Source: Bacteroidota bacterium
GTDB lineage: Bacteria > Bacteroidota > Ignavibacteria > Kapaibacteriales > UBA2268
Length of the DNA stretch: 8,822 nucleotides
NCBI GenBank assembly: GCA_027371665.1
Contig: DAHXMP010000450.1
Coordinates: forward strand, 1-8,822
Direction: 5' to 3'
How positions within the stretch are numbered: the stretch's first letter is position 1; the number at the start of each line of letters is the position of its first letter. The notes below the pieces were generated by a model, which worked only from the letters and a program-made list of their open reading frames with translations, was not told the DNA's origin and ran no database searches. The translations under genes were made by a program, and so were the position numbers. Shown piece by piece: positions 1 to 4,945 of this stretch.

Positions 1-906
1 CCCGTCAATTACTTTAACAGGGTCTCCTATTTGGAACGAGGTCTCTATCGTTGCTATACTCTTTCGTTCCTCTACCCTGCCGATGATTCGGTCAACTTCA
101 TGCTGTTGAAGCGGGGCAGGCTGTGATTTTGTCCCCACAAAGCTAACAATGGATGGAATATTTGATATAATTTCAATTATCTTTTTATCCATTAAAGCCT
201 TAACAATGATATATCCCGGCAAAAAGTTTCTGACCTTAGTCCTTCTTTTACCTCCCCGGACCTCGAACACAGTTTCCTGGGGAATAATAACATCAAAAAT
301 TTTATTTTGCAAACTGAGCCTTTTCACTTCGGATTCAATCGAAACCTTTACTTTTGATTCATGCCCCGTAAATGTCCTGATAGCATACCATTTTGCATCG
401 GGAGGTATTGTTACAGGCATAATTTCAGATGAAATTTCTTCAGTAATTTCTGTAGTTCCTTCTTTTTTGGCTAATACTTCTGAAATCCCTCCTTCAAATT
501 CTTCTTCAGGTGTCTCATCCTTAAATTCAATGTTATTTTCATCTTCGTACTTATTTGTCCCGAAAGAATTATTTGCAACTGAAACATCGGACTCAGATTC
601 GAAATTACTTTCAGGTTGAAAACTATCCTCCGAACCAATTTCTACCTCAACTTCATCTGTTTTTTGCTGTAACTCATCAATTAATTCTTCTTCCTGGATA
701 TCAGTTTCACTGTTTACTTCTTCGATGCCATTCGTATCAGATATTTGGATATGTTCATTATCCATAATTTCCGAATCACCGGCATAAGATTCAGAATCAA
801 CAATCGAAGGAGCACCCTCCGTAGTATTGACTTTTAAATCAGCTTCAGAAACAGGTTTTTCGGAACTATCAGTATCCGAAGTTTCAATATTTTCAAAATC
901 ATCCAT
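1..906 (-). CDS. nusG: Transcription termination/antitermination factor NusG with long acidic N-terminal extension (3' end cut by the window)
   Basis: NusG binds the RNA polymerase clamp, affects pausing and links to Rho or ribosomal S10. The frame is open for 302 codons from ATG at 906 to the window edge. Residues about 172-280 form the NGN domain (KWYAIRTFTGHE at 172-183, KVRNFLPGYIIVK at 224-236, SIVSFVGTK at 252-260). FQIGDPVKVIDG (291-302) begins the KOW domain, whose remainder lies outside. Residues 1-168 are extra compared with a typical ~180-residue NusG. In residues 1-160 I count 51 Asp/Glu, 7 Lys and no Arg, so the segment looks disordered. An in-frame stop at 930-928 with no ATG between makes 906 the most upstream ATG. 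Met163 (ATG at 420-418) would give a canonical-length protein, so an internal or alternative start is possible. There is no clear Shine-Dalgarno motif. secE lies 43 nt upstream on the same strand. Family assignment is firm; the role of the extension is unknown. Confidence 0.95.
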   Translation of the reverse strand, partial: MDDFENIETSDTDSSEKPVSEADLKVNTTEGAPSIVDSESYAGDSEIMDNEHIQISDTNGIEEVNSETDIQEEELIDELQQKTDEVEVEIGSEDSFQPESNFESESDVSVANNSFGTNKYEDENNIEFKDETPEEEFEGGISEVLAKKEGTTEITEEISSEIMPVTIPPDAKWYAIRTFTGHESKVKVSIESEVKRLSLQNKIFDVIIPQETVFEVRGGKRRTKVRNFLPGYIIVKALMDKKIIEIISNIPSIVSFVGTKSQPAPLQQHEVDRIIGRVEERKSIATIETSFQIGDPVKVIDG

Positions 907-949
907 ATCGTGAAAAAACCAGATTGATTATGCCCGAAAGCAAATGTAT

Positions 950-1135
950 CTATGAAAAAATTAAATTAACGGCAAATTCCATAATTTTATCTATTACAAG
1001 GACAATCACCGTAATAATTATCGTAGAGACAATGACAACGGTTGTAGATTCCTTCAATTGCTCTTTCGAGGGCCAGGAAACTTTTTTCATTTCCTTGACT
1101 ACGTCGTTTGTAAACTCTTTAATTTTGCCTATCAT
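950..1135 (-). CDS. secE: Preprotein translocase subunit SecE
   Basis: This is the 61-residue small subunit of the inner-membrane SecYEG channel, which clamps and stabilises SecY. It has the usual short single-span bacterial form. An amphipathic N-terminal helix leads to the conserved hinge EMKKVSWPSKEQL (15-27), followed by one transmembrane segment at about 32-55 rich in Val and Ile. The start is ATG at 1135 and the stop is TAG. It lies 29 nt downstream of tRNA-Trp and 43 nt upstream of nusG, the classic tRNA-Trp/secE/nusG arrangement. Cotranscription with the tRNAs and nusG is likely. No strong Shine-Dalgarno motif precedes it. Confidence 0.96.
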   Translation of the reverse strand: MIGKIKEFTNDVVKEMKKVSWPSKEQLKESTTVVIVSTIIITVIVLVIDKIMEFAVNLIFS

Positions 1136-1164
1136 TATCAGTTCCGTTATAAATTTAATAAACG

Positions 1165-1237
1165 CAGGGGCGGCAGGAATCGAACCCGCAGCCTACGGTT
1201 TTGGAGACCGTCGCTCTGCCAATTGAGCTACACCCCT
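1165..1237 (-). tRNA. tRNA-Trp (anticodon CCA)
   Basis: The cloverleaf was read by hand: acceptor AGGGGTG/CGCCCCT, T8-A9, D stem GCTC/GAGC, and anticodon stem ACGGT/ACCGT around loop CTCCAAA with the anticodon at 1204-1202. The T arm is GCGGG/CCTGC with loop TTCGATT and the discriminator base is G, as expected for bacterial tRNA-Trp. CCA is not encoded at the 3' end. It sits directly before secE and only 10 nt after tRNA-Thr. Confidence 0.96.
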
Positions 1238-1247
1238 AAATTCCAAG

Positions 1248-1320
1248 AGCTGATGACCGGGATTGAACCGGTGACCTCATCCTTACCAAGGATGTGCTCT
1301 ACCAACTGAGCTACATCAGC
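1248..1320 (-). tRNA. tRNA-Thr (anticodon GGT)
   Basis: Acceptor GCTGATG/CATCAGC is fully paired. The D stem is GCTC/GAGC. The anticodon stem CATCC/GGATG encloses loop TTGGTAA with anticodon GGT at 1287-1285. The T arm has loop TTCAATC, and no CCA is encoded. It is in the middle of the five-gene tRNA run. In many bacteria a tuf gene follows this tRNA; here tRNA-Trp follows instead. Confidence 0.96.
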
Positions 1321-1328
1321 CAAACATG

Positions 1329-1401
1329 AGCGGGAAACGGGACTCGAACCCGCGGCCCTCAGCTTGGGAAGCTGATGCTCTACCAACTGAGCTATTCCCG
1401 C
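1329..1401 (-). tRNA. tRNA-Gly (anticodon CCC)
   Basis: Acceptor GCGGGAA/TTCCCGC, D stem GCTC/GAGC, and anticodon stem TCAGC/GCTGA with loop TTCCCAA give anticodon CCC at 1368-1366, reading GGG codons. The discriminator is T, as usual for bacterial tRNA-Gly, and CCA is not encoded. It differs from the neighbouring tRNA-Gly(TCC) at about eight positions, including position 34, so the two are probably a tandem duplicate pair. It lies 8 nt upstream of tRNA-Thr. Confidence 0.95.
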
Positions 1402-1480
1402 ATTTATTTTTCTCAGGATATTTTTTACTCAGCTGCCAAATTTTTTCTGCAATGAACGTCTTTATTATCAAATAATTTTG

Positions 1481-1553
1481 AGCGGGAGACGAGGTTCGAA
1501 CCCGCGACCCTCAGCTTGGAAGGCTGATGCTCTACCAACTGAGCTACTCCCGC
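1481..1553 (-). tRNA. tRNA-Gly (anticodon TCC)
   Basis: Acceptor GCGGGAG/CTCCCGC and anticodon stem TCAGC/GCTGA with loop CTTCCAA give anticodon TCC at 1520-1518, reading GGA and GGG. The discriminator is T and CCA is not encoded. It lies 9 nt after tRNA-Tyr. A 79-nt AT-rich spacer (1402-1480) without a recognisable gene separates it from tRNA-Gly(CCC). That gap is much longer than the 8-10 nt spacers elsewhere in the cluster. Confidence 0.95.
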
Positions 1554-1562
1554 ATCTCTCCG

Positions 1563-1646
1563 TGGGCAGGGAAGGATTCGAACCTCCGTAGAGCTGAGCT
1601 CAGCAGATTTACAGTCTGCCCCGTTTAACCGCTTCGGTACCTACCC
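1563..1646 (-). tRNA. tRNA-Tyr (anticodon GTA), long variable arm
   Basis: Acceptor GGGTAGG/CCTGCCC, T8-A9, D stem CCG/CGG, and anticodon stem GCAGA/TCTGC with loop CTGTAAA give anticodon GTA at 1612-1610. The long variable arm (GAGC-TCA-GCTC) is the class II feature expected for bacterial tRNA-Tyr. The T arm is GGAGG/CCTTC with loop TTCGAAT, and the discriminator is A. Shifting the acceptor out by one pair would give discriminator C and lose T8, so the 84-nt reading is preferred. It is the first gene of the minus-strand cluster. Confidence 0.96.
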
Positions 1647-1659
1647 AATTAGAGAACTT

Positions 1660-1690
1660 CAAATTTAAAAAAAATAATCCATTTAACCAA
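1660..1690 (-). promoter_or_regulatory. Predicted Bacteroidota-type promoter for the tRNA-secE-nusG cluster
   Basis: On the minus strand TAAATTTG (1667-1660) matches the Bacteroidota -7 consensus TAnnTTTG exactly. TTGG (1690-1687) lies 19 nt further upstream, near where the -33 TTTG box is expected. Transcription would start about 6-7 nt further on, roughly 8 nt before mature tRNA-Tyr, a sensible short 5' leader. The site is in AT-rich DNA and is not experimentally confirmed. Confidence 0.55.
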
Positions 1691-1796
1691 TGTTTTTTTT
1701 ATTTTTTCTTAATTTTTTATATAATTATTTTCCTTTAAAATCATTGCTCTTTTTACATTATTTGAATCTTAATTGATTTTTTTAAAATTTTATTAA

Positions 1797-1823
1797 TTGA
1801 CAATTATTTAGAATTAATATAAT
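1797..1823 (+). promoter_or_regulatory. Possible promoter upstream of fpr (TTGACA / TATAAT)
   Basis: TTGACA at 1797-1802 and TATAAT at 1818-1823 are exact matches to the housekeeping sigma consensus hexamers. The 15-nt spacer is shorter than the optimal 17. A start about 7 nt after the -10 box would fall at or next to the fpr ATG (1828), implying a leaderless or nearly leaderless mRNA. The surrounding DNA is very AT-rich, so chance matches are possible. Confidence 0.35.
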
Positions 1824-1827
1824 CCCG

Positions 1828-2625
1828 ATGGAAAAATCTCCCTATAATGCAACTGTAACGGGAAAAATTTTAATTACACCTGATTTAATGGTTCTAAGGA
1901 TGAAAACCGACGAACCGAGAATAAAATTCAGGGCGGGTCAATATACTTCTATCGGCTTGCTTGCAGGGGAAGGGCGTTCTCCAAATTCGGTTATTCAGGC
2001 TGAAAATATGCCCTCAGATTACCTGATTACACGTCCCTATTCTATTGCTTCCGCTAACCACGAAACACAAAACTTTGAATTCTATATCAGCCAGGTTAAA
2101 TCCGGTTCTCTGACACCAAGATTGTTTAACCTCACTCTCGGCAGTAGAATGTGGGTTGACAAAAAAATTATTGGGATTTTTCATCTTAACGAAACACCCC
2201 CGGACTGTAATATAGTTATGATAGCAACAGGCACCGGGCTCGCGCCTTATATCTCATTTCTCAGGTCTCATATAAAAGACCACAAGGATATAAAAATGGT
2301 CGTTCTTCATGGGGCAGGATATCCCTGGGATTTGGGTTACAGGAGCGAACTTGAATTTATTGATTTCAATTTTGATAATTTCTTTTATTTTCCTACACTC
2401 CTGAAAGCCGATGAATCCTGGACCGGTCTAAGAGGATATATTGAAGAGCACCTTAAAAATAAACTGCTTGAAGATATAGGAGTTGAAATTAATCCATTAA
2501 AAACCCATTTCTATCTTTGCGGCAACCCGAAAATGGTTGAATCCGTTACGGAATTTCTGGAAAAACGAAATTATATAATTCATTCAAAAAAACATCCCGG
2601 GGCTTTGCACATTGAAGAATATTGA
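1828..2625 (+). CDS. fpr: Ferredoxin/flavodoxin-NADP+ reductase (Fpr type)
   Basis: This 265-residue cytoplasmic flavoenzyme belongs to the bacterial Fpr branch of plant-type ferredoxin-NADP+ reductases, which move electrons between NADPH and ferredoxin or flavodoxin through FAD. FRAGQYTSIGL (34-44) and the FAD-binding RPYSIAS (69-75) mark the N-terminal beta-barrel. GTGLAPYISFL (135-145) is the NADP pyrophosphate-binding loop, and CGNPKMV (231-237) is the conserved C-terminal nicotinamide-domain motif. The length fits the family (about 250-275). The C-terminus extends as HPGALHIEEY, so no aromatic follows immediately after a short Fpr-like end except the terminal Tyr. The ATG at 1828 gives the normal family N-terminus (NATVTGKILITPDL). 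The downstream lipoprotein gene begins 5 nt after the stop. The exact electron partner cannot be told from sequence. Confidence 0.93.
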   Translation: MEKSPYNATVTGKILITPDLMVLRMKTDEPRIKFRAGQYTSIGLLAGEGRSPNSVIQAENMPSDYLITRPYSIASANHETQNFEFYISQVKSGSLTPRLFNLTLGSRMWVDKKIIGIFHLNETPPDCNIVMIATGTGLAPYISFLRSHIKDHKDIKMVVLHGAGYPWDLGYRSELEFIDFNFDNFFYFPTLLKADESWTGLRGYIEEHLKNKLLEDIGVEINPLKTHFYLCGNPKMVESVTEFLEKRNYIIHSKKHPGALHIEEY

Positions 2626-2630
2626 TTAAT

Positions 2631-3251
2631 ATGATGATTAAATTCAAATATATCGCTTTTATTCTTATTTTGACTCTAATGTCAGGCTGTATTGTCGTAA
2701 AGCATAAAACAATGGTTGAAGAGAATGTCGAGGTTACCCTAAACCCTAAACCTGAAATACCGATGTCTGACAAATTAGTCCGTTCAAAGAAAGGAGACAT
2801 GATTGCTTTTCTGCCGAAAGACTGGTTCTTCGTTGATGTCGAGGAAAAAGCCTCGGCAGATATTTTTGCAGTTGCAGTCAATCCGGATTATACTCTGAGT
2901 GCCGTCTTTTCAATCATTAAGAAAAACGATATTACTGACAGTATAGTTGCAAAGGAAGGATTGCTTGGGCTTGCAAGAATTTGCCTCGACCGCCATGAAA
3001 AGAAAACTGCAGGAGCGGTAAAACAGGTTGGTAAATATACAACAATTCATTTAGGGACGCTCTCATTCACAAAATTTGATTTTTCAAATTCTTCCGGTTC
3101 AATGGTTTCTCAATCCGCTGTTTTCAAATCTTCGATTAACCAGTATTATGAATATTCATTGATTCCTATGAATATTACAGGTAAGCCTTTACCTTCACAA
3201 ATCGAAATTGACAAAATCTTCCGCTCTATTATGACGACAATTCAATATTAA
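2631..3251 (+). CDS. Predicted small lipoprotein of unknown function
   Basis: I do not recognise a family. From ATG 2631 the product has 206 residues. A basic start (MMIKFKY) and a hydrophobic stretch lead to LTLMSGC, with the presumed lipidated Cys at residue 20; Met at -3 is slightly off the lipobox consensus. The mature part is mixed alpha/beta, with DMIAFLPKDWFFVDVE at about 54-69, which resembles the opening of small secreted or lipid-anchored PsbP/DUF-like domains; this is only a resemblance. A TTG at 2622 overlapping the fpr stop would add three residues before the signal peptide; ATG is preferred, and a second ATG lies at 2634. It follows fpr by 5 nt and precedes the next gene by 12 nt, so all three are probably cotranscribed. 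It probably sits in the inner or outer membrane facing the periplasm. Confidence 0.8.
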   Translation: MMIKFKYIAFILILTLMSGCIVVKHKTMVEENVEVTLNPKPEIPMSDKLVRSKKGDMIAFLPKDWFFVDVEEKASADIFAVAVNPDYTLSAVFSIIKKNDITDSIVAKEGLLGLARICLDRHEKKTAGAVKQVGKYTTIHLGTLSFTKFDFSNSSGSMVSQSAVFKSSINQYYEYSLIPMNITGKPLPSQIEIDKIFRSIMTTIQY

Positions 3252-3263
3252 TGTTACTTTTTT

Positions 3264-3677
3264 ATGGAAATATCCAAAGACACATCTGAAGTAATTAAAT
3301 TCTTGGATGAAGTCACCGGGAGAAGTTTAAGAAAAGCCGGCGACCTCGCTATCATTCTTGAAACCGGGGCATGTTACGGCATGGATGAATTGGTTAATGA
3401 TATTATTTTTACCGGTTCAGCCATCTGGAATATTTCGGTTAGTTTGAAAAGAGCGTCTCATGGTTCGGATGATATTAAACCTCTCGAAAATGAAATTTTT
3501 AATTCAGTAAATGAATTGAGAAGTTATTTTATAGAATTACTTCTTTACACCGATGAGGAGACAAATAAAAGATTCCGGGAGATTTATCTTATTGATTCAT
3601 TTGGAGCAATGAAAAATATCATAGATTTGAGCCATGACCTTGCAGAGTTGAAAAACGTTCAGAATACACTTAAGTAA
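3264..3677 (+). CDS. Small all-helical protein of unknown function
   Basis: The 137-residue product has no motif I recognise. It lacks a signal peptide and membrane segment and appears almost entirely alpha-helical, with heptad-like spacing at about 5-20, 22-36, 40-65, 70-95 and 100-137. This suggests a four- or five-helix bundle in the cytoplasm, an inference from composition only. A single Cys (residue 37) and few aromatic residues are visible. The start ATG at 3264 lacks a Shine-Dalgarno motif, like its neighbours. It is the last gene of the fpr-lipoprotein group, 12 nt downstream, and converges on the methyltransferase gene with 9 nt between the stop codons. The length of the open frame, the tight spacing and ordinary amino-acid composition support a real gene. 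Confidence 0.75.
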   Translation: MEISKDTSEVIKFLDEVTGRSLRKAGDLAIILETGACYGMDELVNDIIFTGSAIWNISVSLKRASHGSDDIKPLENEIFNSVNELRSYFIELLLYTDEETNKRFREIYLIDSFGAMKNIIDLSHDLAELKNVQNTLK

Positions 3678-3686
3678 AAAAAATAA

Positions 3687-4352
3687 TTACTTCTTACTTG
3701 CTACACAGGCAAACTGCAGATACTTTGAATCGGAGAATATACCAAATGACAGAAAGTTAAAAATGAAAAACAAAAATTTTCTTTGAATAGGATTTATACC
3801 ATCGAGCAATAAAATCTCATAACCGCATTCGGCGAACATCCTGTTAATGCTTTTCTTTGTAAAAAACCTGTAATGAGTGAAATCGAGTATGCCATTGTCC
3901 TTGTATTTCCAGTCTTTATCGAAAAGAAGTTCTTTAAGGTTAGTAATATATCTGACATTCGGAATTGAAGCAATAATGTATCCATTATCTTTTAAAAAAC
4001 TTTTTATTTTTTCGAGAACGTCGTAAGGATTCGTAAAATGCTCGAGTACATCATTTAATACTATGCAATCGAAATAATTAAGAGGTATTTCATTAATGGC
4101 CGTGTAAAAGTCGGCGGTAATAACTTTATCGAGCATTCCGGAAGCTTTTTCGGCGGCTTTTTTATTAATCTCGATTCCCCAAACTTCGGCTCCTGTCAAT
4201 TTCTTAACGGTTTCGCCGAAACTTCCTCCTGCACAGCCGACTTCCAAAACTGACCTGCAATCTTTTGGTATGAAACCAAGCATTTCACTGCGTTCACAGG
4301 CATAATAACTTTCGTCCTGTTTTAGTGAATCGAGATATTCGGATTTACTCAT
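3687..4352 (-). CDS. Class I SAM-dependent methyltransferase (Methyltransf_23-like)
   Basis: The 221-residue protein has a Rossmann-type methyltransferase core. Motif I is VLEVGCAGGSFG (35-46), which binds S-adenosylmethionine. The acidic residue at the end of strand 2 is in WGIEIN (58-63), D81 is in ITADF, and NDVLEH (100-105) is the motif IV-like region. HYRFFTKKSI (160-169) is typical of UbiG/Methyltransf_23-type enzymes acting on small molecules, lipids or sugars. The C-terminus (about 190-205) is hydrophobic and aromatic and could touch the membrane or a lipid substrate. The substrate is unknown. I chose ATG 4352; a TTG three codons upstream (4361) is less likely. The gene stands alone between a convergent and a divergent neighbour. 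Confidence 0.88.
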   Translation of the reverse strand: MSKSEYLDSLKQDESYYACERSEMLGFIPKDCRSVLEVGCAGGSFGETVKKLTGAEVWGIEINKKAAEKASGMLDKVITADFYTAINEIPLNYFDCIVLNDVLEHFTNPYDVLEKIKSFLKDNGYIIASIPNVRYITNLKELLFDKDWKYKDNGILDFTHYRFFTKKSINRMFAECGYEILLLDGINPIQRKFLFFIFNFLSFGIFSDSKYLQFACVASKK

Positions 4353-4386
4353 TGTTTTCAATAATCTTCAAAAACGTAAATTAATT

Positions 4387-4420
4387 TTTGCAATATACAC
4401 ATAAGTTTTTCTTATATTTG
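4387..4420 (+). promoter_or_regulatory. Predicted Bacteroidota-type promoter for msrC and the lamin-tail gene
   Basis: TATATTTG (4413-4420) matches the -7 consensus TAnnTTTG exactly. TTTG (4387-4390) lies 22 nt upstream as a candidate -33 box, slightly wider than usual. A start near 4426 would give a leader of about 30 nt before the msrC ATG. It lies in the divergent intergenic region shared with the methyltransferase, for which I see no equally good minus-strand site. Confidence 0.5.
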
Positions 4421-4456
4421 AAAATTCAATATATTTCTCGGGTTATAGCTTAGATT

Positions 4457-4945
4457 ATGTATAAAGAACTGCAGCAGGAAATAGAAAATCTTGTGCATGA
4501 CGAAGAAAATTTCATAGCTAACGCTTCCAATTTTGTTTCCCATGTTTACAGCAAAATGGAGGACATCAGCTGGGTTGGATTTTACCTGTTAGGACCTGAC
4601 AGCCTCATTATCGGGCCTTACATGGGAAAGCCGGCATGCATGCATCTCCAGCATGGATTAGGAGTCTGCTGGGCTTCAGTAGATAAAAGAGATGTTGTAG
4701 TTGTCCCTAATGTTCATGAATTTCCTAATCACATAGCCTGCGATTCGGATGCCAAATCCGAAGTAGTCGTTCCATTGATAAAAAACGGAATTATATATGG
4801 TGTGCTGGACTTAGACAGTTATTCATACGGAAGGTTTTCCGAAGAAGATGGAGAGAATCTTAAAGCAATTGTTAACATTCTTGTCGGTGCTTCCGATATG
4901 AGGGCTGCCGGCAAATATTATAAGAAAAGTTACTCGATTGATTGA
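4457..4945 (+). CDS. msrC: Free methionine-R-sulfoxide reductase (GAF domain)
   Basis: This 162-residue cytoplasmic enzyme reduces free L-methionine-(R)-sulfoxide to methionine, part of oxidative-damage repair, with thioredoxin as the usual reductant. It is a single GAF domain of the fRMsr family. All three family cysteines are present: Cys61 (GKPAC), Cys71 (GVC) and Cys95 (HIACD). WVGFYLL (39-45), GPYMGKPAC (53-61) and SEVVVPL (101-107) are also diagnostic. Trp72 follows Cys71 where many homologues have Gly. The start ATG gives the usual family length. The stop TGA shares its last base with the ATG of the next gene (TGATG), so the two are probably translationally coupled. Confidence 0.93.
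   Translation: MYKELQQEIENLVHDEENFIANASNFVSHVYSKMEDISWVGFYLLGPDSLIIGPYMGKPACMHLQHGLGVCWASVDKRDVVVVPNVHEFPNHIACDSDAKSEVVVPLIKNGIIYGVLDLDSYSYGRFSEEDGENLKAIVNILVGASDMRAAGKYYKKSYSID

Noticed and set aside
149..767. Open frames on the plus strand opposite nusG
   Set aside because: They are antisense shadows of the strongly supported nusG frame, with low-complexity Ser/Phe-rich translations produced by its Glu/Asp-rich codons.
1562..1647. tRNA-Tyr with acceptor extended by one base pair
   Set aside because: That reading gives discriminator C and moves T8 out of position; the 1563-1646 reading restores T8-A9 and discriminator A.
2546..2881. Minus-strand frame across the fpr/lipoprotein junction
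   Set aside because: It overlaps two supported plus-strand genes and shows no family motif.
4359..4361. TTG start for the methyltransferase
   Set aside because: An ATG lies three codons downstream (4352), and none of the extra residues belong to the domain.
4942..4944. TTG start for the lamin-tail protein
   Set aside because: The ATG at 4945 gives a cleaner signal peptide and a TGATG coupling with msrC.
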